Positions 1 to 7,174 of a stretch of 64,000 nt of DNA are shown here, one piece after another (within the stretch, counting starts at the first letter, position 1; the number at the start of each line of letters is the position of its first letter). The notes below the pieces were generated by a model. It ran no database searches. It saw only the letters and a list, made by a program, of their open reading frames with translations, and was not told where the DNA came from. The DNA is from JAVVVD01 sp036652795 (GTDB lineage: Bacteria; Bacillota; Clostridia; Christensenellales; CAG-138). The position numbers and the translations under genes are program-made. The stretch covers positions 41,714 to 105,713 of the forward strand of contig JAVVVD010000006.1 in the NCBI GenBank assembly GCA_036652795.1, given 5' to 3'.

Positions 1-90
1 GGATATACCGCCGGAGGTCACAACCCCATCGGATATACCGCCGGAGATCACAACCCCATCGGATATACCGCCGGAGGTCACAACCCCATC
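1..90 (+). repeat. Three tandem copies of a 30-bp coding repeat
   Basis: Three head-to-tail 30-bp units lie at 1-30, 31-60 and 61-90. They differ only by one G-to-A change in the second copy, and a diverged partial unit begins at 91. There are no spacers, so this is not a CRISPR array. The unit length is a multiple of three and codes for a Pro/Thr-rich decapeptide, DIPPE(V/I)TTPS, in the frame of the partial gene at 2-184. The array probably continues upstream of the window. Confidence 0.9.
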
Positions 91-184
91 GGATGTGCTG
101 CTGGAGAAGCGAGAAATCTTTGCGAATATAGCGATGCAAAGCATTAAAGATGGTATACGTGGTGCGGTAAGGAGAACGGCATGA
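2..184 (+). CDS. C-terminal end of a protein with a decapeptide-repeat tail, upstream gene of the pilin operon (5' partial)
   Basis: An open frame enters from outside the window and ends with TGA at 182-184. It encodes three DIPPE(V/I)TTPS repeats and then about 30 residues rich in charged and hydrophobic side chains. The stop overlaps the next start codon as ATGA at 181-184, the usual sign of translational coupling, which is why I prefer this frame. The two other forward frames are also open across the repeats but stop at about 147 and 130. Its position before three pilin-like genes suggests a pilus or secretion assembly protein, but no catalytic domain is visible and I cannot name it. The Pro/Thr-rich tail could be a flexible linker or surface-exposed stalk. 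Confidence 0.6.
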   Translation, partial: DIPPEVTTPSDIPPEITTPSDIPPEVTTPSDVLLEKREIFANIAMQSIKDGIRGAVRRTA

Positions 185-648
185 CGACAGCTTATAAATA
201 CAGGAGATGGGTGGCACTAAATAGTGCAAAGCAGGGGCAGCGCGGTGTTGCGATGGTGATAGTGCTGTGCGCGTTTGCACTGATATTGGCATTGGGTACT
301 GGCGCGCTGGTTGCGGCCAATGCTTCGTATGCAACTACGATCAACAGCGTGTCGCAGCAGCAGGCATACCTTACGGCCTACTCATTTTGCGAGACATTGC
401 GTACCGAACTTGAAAACAACGATAGTGCGATATGCGCAAAGCTTAAAGCCATACCTGATGGCGGGCAAACGGATATGACTGGTGCTACCACGGATATGGG
501 TAGCGCGACGGGTATTACAGAGCGCAGCGGCAATCGCCTAAGCGTTACGGTGGATGGCGAATATAATGGGATGCACAGCAAGATGCAAATGCAGTTGATA
601 TTGCAGAATGGGAAATGGGTATTCAATACCTATTTGCCGGTGGCATAA
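181..648 (+). CDS. Minor pilin-like (PilX/GspK-type) membrane-anchored protein
   Basis: A protein of 155 residues with one N-terminal hydrophobic helix at about residues 22-46, preceded by a positively charged stretch (YRRW, then KQGQRG). The layout is that of type IV pilus or type II secretion minor pilins: short basic leader, hydrophobic assembly helix, small globular domain. The usual Gly|Phe-Thr-Leu-x-Glu cleavage motif is replaced by G-V-A-M, and there is no Glu at position +5, as in PilX/GspK-type proteins at a pilus tip. The start at 181 has AAGGAG about 8 bases upstream and overlaps the preceding stop. The next gene follows after 8 bases, so these genes form an operon. Assignment rests on architecture and neighbours, not on a recognised signature. 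Confidence 0.6.
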   Translation: MTTAYKYRRWVALNSAKQGQRGVAMVIVLCAFALILALGTGALVAANASYATTINSVSQQQAYLTAYSFCETLRTELENNDSAICAKLKAIPDGGQTDMTGATTDMGSATGITERSGNRLSVTVDGEYNGMHSKMQMQLILQNGKWVFNTYLPVA

Positions 649-656
649 GGGTAGAT

Positions 657-974
657 ATGAAAAGAGCGCAGATGAAAAAATACATATGCAGCGGCAACGC
701 AGGAATGACGTTGGTGGAGGTAATAATCTCGCTGGCGCTGATGGTGCTGCTATTTTCAGTGTTCGCTGTGTTTATACAGGGCGCTACCGCGATGAATAAG
801 CGCACAATACTTGCGGATACGGCGCTTAGCAAGGCAAATAATGCCGTGCTTATGGATATGGCTGGCGAGCCGGACACGGTCACGATAACCATTGACGGGA
901 TGGATTATGAGATTAATGTAACTAGATATGCTGGCACAGGGGACGATGTGACGCTTTGGAGGTTTGAACCATGA
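657..974 (+). CDS. Type IV prepilin-like protein, N-methylation motif
   Basis: About 105 residues. A short basic leader (MKRAQMKKYICSGNAG) is followed by the prepilin motif G|MTLVEV and a hydrophobic helix of about 20 residues. Gly at -1 and Glu at +5 after the cut are the hallmark of substrates of prepilin peptidase, which is encoded just downstream on the other strand. The C-terminal part is small and would form the pilin head. I place the start at 657, after a weak AAGGG. An in-frame codon at 615 would lie inside the preceding gene and give an implausible leader. The stop overlaps the next start as ATGA. Likely a minor pilin (GspI/GspH-like) rather than the major subunit, given its size and position. 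Confidence 0.8.
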   Translation: MKRAQMKKYICSGNAGMTLVEVIISLALMVLLFSVFAVFIQGATAMNKRTILADTALSKANNAVLMDMAGEPDTVTITIDGMDYEINVTRYAGTGDDVTLWRFEP

Positions 975-1465
975 TGGGCGTGCATAAAAAGCAGAATTCC
1001 CGCATTAACGGCTTTACACTTGTGGAGCTGATAGTGACGCTTGCAATACTGACAATACTCACCGTCGGGCTTGCGGCGATAACCCCGGCTGCGCTCAATA
1101 CGGCGCGCCTTTCGATTACACTATCGGAGGATAGGATGATAGCGCAGACCATAATGGAGCAGCTGGCTCGCGAGATAGCGTGCGCGCAGGATGGCGATGT
1201 GGTGATAGGCACGGATGGCGCAACAATAGAATTTACGAGTAAATTATATGGCAGGATAAGCGTAAGCACATCTGGAGGAAGGGTGCATGTGATGGGCGGC
1301 GAAAATGAAATGGGACTAGAGGATAAGGCATATATGCAGCGCACCGCAAGCGCAACATTCACAAGCCTTAGCGGTGGATTTGTCAATATAAAGGTGAAGA
1401 TAGCACGCGCGCAAGAGCAAAGCTATGAAACGGAGCGGCTGATAAAGCTTATCAACACCAAATAA
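971..1465 (+). CDS. Type IV prepilin-like protein (PilW/GspJ-type candidate)
   Basis: 164 residues with leader MMGVHKKQNSRING, a canonical cleavage motif G|FTLVEL (Glu at +5) and a hydrophobic segment at about residues 15-38. After peptidase processing the new Phe would be methylated and the helix would pack into a pilus or pseudopilus core. The remainder is beta-rich with alternating Thr, Gly and Val, as in pilin heads. TGGAGG lies 8 bases before the start, and the start overlaps the previous stop. This is the last gene of the operon and faces the prepilin peptidase across 23 bases. Whether the system is for adhesion, DNA uptake or secretion cannot be told, because the assembly ATPase lies outside the window. 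Confidence 0.8.
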   Translation: MMGVHKKQNSRINGFTLVELIVTLAILTILTVGLAAITPAALNTARLSITLSEDRMIAQTIMEQLAREIACAQDGDVVIGTDGATIEFTSKLYGRISVSTSGGRVHVMGGENEMGLEDKAYMQRTASATFTSLSGGFVNIKVKIARAQEQSYETERLIKLINTK

Positions 1466-1488
1466 TCAAGTCGGCACATAATGGAAGT

Positions 1489-2262
1489 CTATAGTATAAG
1501 CGAAAGATAGGCTGAGATGATCGCTTCGCCAAAGCAAGCGGACAGCATCAAGCCAACACATAGAAACGGCCCAAAGGCTATAGCAGTTTTGCCATTGGCT
1601 TTTTTTGTTATAAGCAGTATGGCCCCCGCTATGCCGCCTAGCAACGCAGCCATGAGGAAAGCGGTTAAGGTGAGCTTCCAGCCAAGGATAAGCCCTGCGG
1701 CGGCCATAAGCTTAACATCGCCAAAGCCGAACCCATGCGTAAAAATGGCGATTACAAGCATTGGAATACTGACGCAAACGCTGCCGATTAGCCTACTCGC
1801 TATTGTAAGCTGTGGCGGTGGGCAAAGGTATGATAGCACAGCTAACGCTGCTATGGTGATAACCAGCGCATCTGGTATGGTATGGGTATGTAGGTCGATG
1901 AAGGATATGGCTATAAGTGTACAGAAGAATAACCCCATAACAGGTGCGAGCGGCGTAAATCCATAAACAATGGCCGCCACAACAAATGCGGCGCTGCCAA
2001 GCAGTTCTACAAGCGGATATAGCGGCGATATGCGCGTGCCGCAGGTTCGGCATTTGCCGCGCAGAAAGATATAGCTTATAAGCGGCACAAGCTCATATGC
2101 TTTTAACTGTGTGTTGCATTTGACGCAGTGAGATCGGCCACGCGATATGCTTTCATTGCGAGGGATACGCCATATACACACATTTAAAAAGCTGCCTATA
2201 GCAAGTCCGAAAAGCGCCATAAACAGATAATAAGGCCATAGATACGGCGCGAATAGGGGCAT
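1489..2262 (-). CDS. Prepilin peptidase / N-methyltransferase, A24 family (PilD/ComC type)
   Basis: A polytopic membrane aspartyl protease of 257 residues that cleaves the leader of prepilins and methylates the new N-terminus. The N-terminal cytoplasmic domain has two CxxC pairs (Cys46/Cys49 and Cys71/Cys74), the zinc-binding site found in bifunctional family members. The two catalytic aspartates are visible as FIDLHT (Asp123) and GFGDVK (Asp182), between several hydrophobic helices. AAAGGAG precedes the start. It is convergent with the operon holding three pilin-like substrates at 181-1465, which supports a shared pilus or pseudopilus system. In Bacillota the usual symbols are comC or pilD. 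I leave the symbol blank because the role here is not established. Confidence 0.95.
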   Translation of the reverse strand: MPLFAPYLWPYYLFMALFGLAIGSFLNVCIWRIPRNESISRGRSHCVKCNTQLKAYELVPLISYIFLRGKCRTCGTRISPLYPLVELLGSAAFVVAAIVYGFTPLAPVMGLFFCTLIAISFIDLHTHTIPDALVITIAALAVLSYLCPPPQLTIASRLIGSVCVSIPMLVIAIFTHGFGFGDVKLMAAAGLILGWKLTLTAFLMAALLGGIAGAILLITKKANGKTAIAFGPFLCVGLMLSACFGEAIISAYLSLIL

Positions 2263-2292
2263 AGTCAGTCTCCTTTGAGCTTTAAAAAAGCA

Positions 2293-3075
2293 TCATTGCA
2301 GTGTGGCTGGATCTACCTGCTGCCGCCCGGACGGCTGATCGCTGCTCTGCAAAAATGGATATAGTTCAACCTTTTGAGGTGATTCTGTTGTGCCAAATGT
2401 GAACACACAGATCTTATCGGCAACGAATTCAAATCCGGATTGCACATATTCCACACCGCTTATATAGATGGAAGCTGATACTGGTGGAATATGCAGCTGC
2501 GGCGCACTGGAATCGCCAAAGTCTATTATTATATCCTCGCTCATCTCAACCGTAAGCGTGATATTTCCGTTTGTGCCAATGCCAAGCTTTGTTGGAACAA
2601 CGGTGTACGGCTTATCAAGATATGTCACGGTGTAGCCGATAAGGTTGCGGCACTTGGCCGCCATAAGCGCGCAATCACGGTAGTCGCCAAGCGCTAGGAA
2701 AGCGGCTTCAGCGGCCTTCGGGTTCGTCTGCATAAGCGCTGTGGCGGATTCGTAGTCTGCTGCATTTTTAAGCTCCGCATTACACGTGGCGTCAAGCGCC
2801 GCAGAGTCCTTGTAGCCAGAAAGCGATGCGAGTATTTCGGATGCGGCGGCAAAATCGCTCTGCTGCATCAACCCCTGCGCAATGAGATAACGGCATTCAA
2901 CGGCAAGCTGTGCGCAGTCGCGGTAATCCTCAAGCTCGTCAAACATGGTAACGGCGGCTTGATAGTCTCCGCTCTGCATAAGCGCCGTCGCTTCATCGTA
3001 TGCGTTGATTTTAGCACAACCGTATAGTGGCAGCAGCATAAGTGCAACCATTAACAACATGAAAATACGTTTCAT
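2293..3075 (-). CDS. Lipoprotein with TPR-like degenerate repeats
   Basis: 260 residues with a signal peptide ending in lipobox LYGC (Cys20), so it should be lipid-anchored on the outer face of the membrane. Residues about 25-145 hold three helical repeats of the type A-x2-L-x3-GDY-x-D-A/C (for example MQSGDYQAAVTMFDEL, LSGYKDSAA, LGDYRDCA). This is the short tetratricopeptide-like pattern common in Clostridia cell-surface proteins. The C-terminal half is beta-rich with no motif I recognise. AAGGAG sits 8 bases before the start. It is 31 bases downstream of nothing coding on its own strand and is followed by the prepilin peptidase in the same direction, so the two may be co-transcribed. No specific function can be assigned. 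Confidence 0.75.
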   Translation of the reverse strand: MKRIFMLLMVALMLLPLYGCAKINAYDEATALMQSGDYQAAVTMFDELEDYRDCAQLAVECRYLIAQGLMQQSDFAAASEILASLSGYKDSAALDATCNAELKNAADYESATALMQTNPKAAEAAFLALGDYRDCALMAAKCRNLIGYTVTYLDKPYTVVPTKLGIGTNGNITLTVEMSEDIIIDFGDSSAPQLHIPPVSASIYISGVEYVQSGFEFVADKICVFTFGTTESPQKVELYPFLQSSDQPSGRQQVDPATLQ

Positions 3076-3091
3076 TATAGCTCCTTAGATG

Positions 3092-3898
3092 TTAAAAAAT
3101 TTGCCCTAAAATATTGCCGGCCACTGCCAGTCCGAAAAAAGTCCACATAATTCCCCAAAGGTTTATGGCGACGAGCACCGACGATGTAACTATGTTCAGC
3201 GTACGCGCGGTGCGATATTGTCTTTCAAATTCATCGGGGTTCGCTGCCTTGGAGGAATTAACGGTTTTTACTATGGCGATTATTGGCATTGCCAGCCAAT
3301 AGCCAAATACAGTGTTTACTATTGACCATGCAAGCATACCAGAGGTGTTTCTGCTGACAATTGACTTAGGCGCACATGCATGGGTTGTGATGCCGCTGGA
3401 TTCTGATGCTGCATTGGCGACGGCTGTGCCACACATGCGGCAAAAATGCGCGTCAACTTCCAGCGCCGCACCACATGCCGCGCATACTGCGGGCGCTGCA
3501 TACGCTGGTATGGTGTGGGTGCAGATGTCGCTAAGGCTGCTAAGCATATTCTGGCGCTTTGATCTCTCGTTAGCAAGTCCGTCATCGGTAAACTGCGCGC
3601 CGTTTCGGGGGATTATCTCTGTTTCTAGCAGTGTAGAGCCATTTTGCTCGGAGAGAACATATATATCATCCGCCCAGCTGCCGCGTATCACAAGACGGGT
3701 GTTTAGAATGAATTCGCATATTTGTGACGTGCCACCGTATTGACCGCCAAACGTGATAGAGCCGCCATTGTGGAAGCTTGCCGCGATAATAGGTACACCG
3801 TACCAGTGCACCCAGCTTTGTTTATTTGTAAGCACCTGCCAAACCTTGCCGATAGGAGCATTTATGAGTGTGTCTGCTTTGAGCGATATTGGCGCCAT
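3092..3898 (-). CDS. SRPBCC-like domain, zinc ribbon and CD225/dispanin-like membrane domain fusion
   Basis: 268 residues in three parts. Residues 1-125 resemble an SRPBCC/START-type (Aha1 or polyketide-cyclase) ligand-binding fold, with INAPIGKVWQVLTNKQSW and a typical later LETEIIP strand. Residues 139-156 are a zinc ribbon (Cys139, Cys142, Cys153, Cys156). Residues about 188-265 contain two hydrophobic helices separated by a polar loop rich in Asn/Ser/Lys, as in CD225/dispanin or TM2-like domains. I start at 3898, not 3916: the upstream ATG lies within ATGCAGGAGG, where AGGAGGT is an ideal Shine-Dalgarno site for the second ATG. Function unknown. The order suggests a soluble sensor or binding module tethered to the inner membrane. 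Confidence 0.65.
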   Translation of the reverse strand: MAPISLKADTLINAPIGKVWQVLTNKQSWVHWYGVPIIAASFHNGGSITFGGQYGGTSQICEFILNTRLVIRGSWADDIYVLSEQNGSTLLETEIIPRNGAQFTDDGLANERSKRQNMLSSLSDICTHTIPAYAAPAVCAACGAALEVDAHFCRMCGTAVANAASESSGITTHACAPKSIVSRNTSGMLAWSIVNTVFGYWLAMPIIAIVKTVNSSKAANPDEFERQYRTARTLNIVTSSVLVAINLWGIMWTFFGLAVAGNILGQIF

Positions 3899-4019
3899 TG
3901 CTTTTACCTCCTGCATGGTTTAATGCGATGCGAATATAACAAACTATTCGCACTATATAACTGTTATTATACATACTTTTTGATTAAAATTCTACTGCGC
4001 ATACAATATTCTGGATCGG

Positions 4020-4048
4020 TTGAAAAAAACAATCATCCAGATTATAAT
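4020..4048 (+). promoter_or_regulatory. Sigma-A-type promoter for the DUF4230 gene, leaderless geometry
   Basis: TTGAAA at 4020-4025 and TATAAT at 4043-4048 are separated by exactly 17 bases, a near-consensus vegetative promoter. Only 8 bases lie between the -10 box and ATG at 4057, so the expected transcription start falls on or just before the start codon. No Shine-Dalgarno sequence is present between them. Confidence 0.75.
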
Positions 4049-4056
4049 TGAAATAT

Positions 4057-5061
4057 ATGGCAAGGCAGAAGGGGGGGATGGCGCGGACGCTTACCGCGCC
4101 AGGCGCTATGGCAAAGGATACGGGGGTAAAGAGCACAGGCAGGACCATGTCAAATGAAAATACTGCAAAACAAGAAAAGAAACTTGAGGAATTAAAGGCA
4201 AAAGCCGCAGCCGATGAAAAAAAAGCGCGCGAAAAGCGGGAAAGCGCGAAGACGGGTGCAGCTAAAAAACCACAGGCCGATGCAGGCATTGACGGCGATG
4301 CGCTTAAGGGCGTGGTAGCGGCAGCGGGAACGGCGTTGCTTGGCAGCATAGGCAATAAAAAAACGGGGAAAAGCAAGAAAAAGGCTAAGAAAAAACTAGT
4401 ATCAGCATTGGTGCTAATAGCGTTGGTGGCCGTGGCCGCATTACTGTTTGGGCCAAAACTTAAAAGTGTGTTGGGCATAAGTGCGGGCTCCATAATACCA
4501 GGTTCGCTGGATGCGATGAAGGCGGATGAGGTGATGGGCTATACCAAGGTGGATTTTCAAAACGCAATACTGGGCGAGGCGGCCGGCAAAAAAGAGCTTA
4601 TAGTTATGGAACTGCCCGTGCAGGTGGACAGCGAAGTAAGTCAGGCGCTTGCAAACATAGAGCTGTTTAAAAAAACAAAGCGCATCCATTCATTTGGCAC
4701 GGGTGTGTATACGGTTGATATGAGCGGCATAAGCGCGCAAAGCATAACCGTGGATGACGATGAACGCACTGTTAGCGTGAAAATACCCCATGCAGTGCTG
4801 CAATACATAAACAAGGATATTGAAAAAACGGAATTTGAGGATACCGAGCGCGCGCTGCTGGGGTTAGGGGATTTTAAACTTACGCCGGAGCAGCAGAACC
4901 TTGTGGACATATCAATTGAGGCCTCTATGCGCGAGGTGCTGGATAAACAGGAGCAATACGCAAAGGCGGACGAGTTTGCACTGCTTGAGGTGCGCGAGAT
5001 ATTTCAGCCGCTGATATCCGCTGTAAGCGAAGAATATCTTGTGAAAGTAATGATGGATTGA
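4057..5061 (+). CDS. DUF4230-like membrane protein with Lys/Ala-rich N-terminus
   Basis: About 334 residues. The first 110 or so are highly charged and Lys/Ala/Glu-rich (EKKLEELKAKAAADEKKA), probably coiled-coil and cytoplasmic. One transmembrane helix follows at about 114-134 (LVSALVLIALVAVAALLF). The C-terminal 195 residues, presumably outside, match the DUF4230 pattern: a conserved strand with IHSFGTGVYTVDMSGI, then D-E-R-T-V-S-V-K-I-P. The start is uncertain. ATG 4057 is placed 8 bases after a TATAAT box, suggesting a leaderless start. ATG 4078 follows a G-run with no spacing. ATG 4147 (MSNENTAKQ) would be the conservative alternative. Monocistronic and divergent from the SRPBCC gene. Function unknown. 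Confidence 0.7.
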   Translation: MARQKGGMARTLTAPGAMAKDTGVKSTGRTMSNENTAKQEKKLEELKAKAAADEKKAREKRESAKTGAAKKPQADAGIDGDALKGVVAAAGTALLGSIGNKKTGKSKKKAKKKLVSALVLIALVAVAALLFGPKLKSVLGISAGSIIPGSLDAMKADEVMGYTKVDFQNAILGEAAGKKELIVMELPVQVDSEVSQALANIELFKKTKRIHSFGTGVYTVDMSGISAQSITVDDDERTVSVKIPHAVLQYINKDIEKTEFEDTERALLGLGDFKLTPEQQNLVDISIEASMREVLDKQEQYAKADEFALLEVREIFQPLISAVSEEYLVKVMMD

Positions 5062-5167
5062 GAGTATGTGATTGCGCTTTTCGTTATTCCATTATGTATA
5101 AAAACGTAGTATAATTTACAAAACAGATCAATGTTGATAACATTGCGATTAGGAAGGAGCTTATATT

Positions 5168-5533
5168 ATGGGTATTTTTGTGATTCGCGAACATGATTCG
5201 GGCCTTTCGTTTGTCCTAAAAGCAGGCAACGGGGAGGTAATCGGCACTTCTGAAATCTATTCGAGCGAGGCGGCCTGCAAAGGCGGCATAGAGAGCGTAA
5301 AGAAGAATGCGCCCATAGCCAAAATAGAGGATCAAACAGCAGAGGGCTATGAAACCGTGGCGAACCCAAAATTCGAAATATACAAGGACAAGGCTGATGA
5401 ATTCCGCTTCCGTCTTAAGGCAAGAAATGGCGAACCTATCCTTGCATCCGAAGGGTATAAGGCAAAAGCAAGCTGCAAAAACGGCGTGGAGAGCGTGATA
5501 AACAACGCTGATTCAAAGGTAGAGAAAGCATAA
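5168..5533 (+). CDS. YegP-family protein, two DUF1508 repeats
   Basis: 121 residues made of two tandem DUF1508 units at about 8-55 and 67-112. Each has the pattern F-x-[IF]-Y/x-K-D...F-x-F-x-L-K-A-x-N-G-E-x-I-x-x-S-E-x-Y-x-x-K-x-x-C-x-x-G-x-E-S-V. This small cytosolic family occurs in many bacteria, in one- or two-repeat form; the role is not established, though a link to stress has been suggested. A strong AGGAAGGAG precedes ATG with suitable spacing. TATAAT at 5110-5115 could be its -10 box, but the -35 region is weak. A clear terminator follows at 5550, so it is a single-gene transcript. Confidence 0.9.
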   Translation: MGIFVIREHDSGLSFVLKAGNGEVIGTSEIYSSEAACKGGIESVKKNAPIAKIEDQTAEGYETVANPKFEIYKDKADEFRFRLKARNGEPILASEGYKAKASCKNGVESVINNADSKVEKA

Positions 5534-5549
5534 AAGGCAAATGCATATA

Positions 5550-5590
5550 AAAGGGCTGTGGAATATCGAAATCCACAGCCCTTTGTGTTT
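5550..5590 (+). terminator. Rho-independent terminator after yegP-like gene
   Basis: A 13-bp perfect stem (5550-5562 with 5572-5584) closes a 9-base loop and is followed by a T-rich stretch. It lies between convergent genes and may also serve the opposite strand. Confidence 0.85.
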
Positions 5591-5652
5591 TTGGGTTAGC
5601 GCGCAGCTAAATACCTGGCGCATATAGCGCATGAGTAAGTATGAACACGGTT

Positions 5653-6876
5653 TTATTGTGCCGCAGTGCGCTTGCGGCGTTTGTGGCGAATAATGATGGC
5701 GGTTATGAGCGCCGCTGCCCCAATCATCACGACAGCCGCGATTATGCCAAGCTTGTATACGGATGGTATGGAGTGAGTGGCAAACAGATGGTAACGAAGT
5801 GCGTCCAACCCGGATATATCCAGATAATCATTAAAGCTTACTAGCCGGGTCCTGTAGGCCTTTATGTTATCGGCTGCAAGCTCAACCATACGCACACCGC
5901 GAAGGTCAGGGTCGTTATAGCTGCAAAATGTGCTGCCTGGAACTGCCACAAGGTCTATGCCGCGATGTTCTATTATGAACGTGTTGGTGTGGTCATGCCC
6001 GAAAAAAGCTGCGAACACATCGCCTTGCGCTTCCCAAGCTGCGAATTGTCCGTTATTTACGGCAGGCGGGCATGGTGCTTCGTTTATAGCGCCTGAAATA
6101 ATAGCGGTAGATTCAGGTGAAAAATATTTTGCCTCACCTACGCCCACGCGCGATACTGCGCCGGGTGTGTCCTTTTGAACCTCATTGAGCGTATCATATA
6201 TTTCGGGCACGATTATATGTTGAAATGCTATGGCCGGTATGGGCTTACCATACTGCGCTTGCAGCGATTCGGCGGTGGCGGAGCACCACGCTATTTGCTC
6301 TTTGGAAACACAGGCATAATTTCCGTCAGCATCATAGTCAAGCGAATCAATAAGATAAAGATTAACAAGCGGCGTTTTACCGTCCGCATCATATACAAGC
6401 AGATTATATGTGCCTGCACCGGGCATGCATTCCCCCTCGTCGACGGCAAGGCAGTTTGGATAGTCACGATATAGCTCGATTAGCCGTTCACGCGACAAAC
6501 CCGATTCTGCATCGTGATTGCCAAGCACAACGGCAAACGGTATGTTACGCTGCACCATTGGCGTAACTATGTTGCGTATTGCATCGGCGGCATTTTTATC
6601 TGCGTCACCCAGCTTCATGCAGGGCCGCCAGGCCTCAAGCTGATCGCCTAGCAGTATTACCATATCTGGCGCTTCGTCATCAAGAACTGCATTGAAAGCG
6701 GATAGAAAAAATTTTGATGTAAAGCGTATATCCTGCACGTCTGATACAAGCATTATACGGAAACCGCCGTCATCCGTGAAACGGAGTTGGCTATTTTGTG
6801 CTGCCATCGCACTGTGTATCGGAAGCAGCATAATTACGGCGAGAGCACAGGCAAGTATTTTTTTTACATTTTTCAT
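5653..6876 (-). CDS. Secreted, C-terminally anchored calcineurin-like metallophosphoesterase
   Basis: 407 residues. The N-terminal signal peptide ends near AMAAQ (residue 26). The catalytic domain shows the metallophosphoesterase blocks in order: SDVQD (Asp46), GDQ (Asp78), GNHD (Asn120/His121/Asp122), a later QHI, and GHDH near residue 295. The His of the first block (usually DxH) is Gln, a substitution known in several secreted relatives. Near the C-terminus there is one transmembrane helix (IIAAVVMIGAAALITAIII) followed by RHKRRKR, so the enzyme should be held on the outer membrane face. It probably hydrolyses an extracellular phosphoester; the substrate is unknown. It is divergent from the repeat-rich surface protein at 7175. 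Confidence 0.85.
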   Translation of the reverse strand: MKNVKKILACALAVIMLLPIHSAMAAQNSQLRFTDDGGFRIMLVSDVQDIRFTSKFFLSAFNAVLDDEAPDMVILLGDQLEAWRPCMKLGDADKNAADAIRNIVTPMVQRNIPFAVVLGNHDAESGLSRERLIELYRDYPNCLAVDEGECMPGAGTYNLLVYDADGKTPLVNLYLIDSLDYDADGNYACVSKEQIAWCSATAESLQAQYGKPIPAIAFQHIIVPEIYDTLNEVQKDTPGAVSRVGVGEAKYFSPESTAIISGAINEAPCPPAVNNGQFAAWEAQGDVFAAFFGHDHTNTFIIEHRGIDLVAVPGSTFCSYNDPDLRGVRMVELAADNIKAYRTRLVSFNDYLDISGLDALRYHLFATHSIPSVYKLGIIAAVVMIGAAALITAIIIRHKRRKRTAAQ

Positions 6877-7174
6877 ATAAATACCATCCCAATTAATTAT
6901 TGCTTTTGCAACTGAGCATAACCGGCGAAATCATTTGTTGACATGATATCGGCATCAAATGCGTATCCTATCCATACATATATTAGCGTATTTTTCATAT
7001 GAGTGCAAACTTTGCGCAAAAGCATGGAACTAAATTGACCAGCCAATGCATGATGATAAAAATTATGCAGCATGTGCACTTTGATTAGCGAATCACAATA
7101 TAAAACATCGAATAGTGCATAGTTTAGCTGTTGCCTGAATATCCTAAGCTGGAATAAGCTTTGGAGGTATATGC
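6877..7174. other. Divergent intergenic region, 298 bp
   Basis: Separates the metallophosphoesterase (leftward) from the repeat-rich wall protein (rightward). A TTGACA occurs at 6938-6943 but has no good -10 partner at the right distance. I see no hairpin or RNA motif. The open frame that crosses this region on the minus strand runs antisense through the Asp/His repeats and is not credible. Confidence 0.5.

Noticed and set aside
1..90. 30-bp repeats as a CRISPR array
   Set aside because: The copies are directly adjacent without spacers and are in frame with a coding region.
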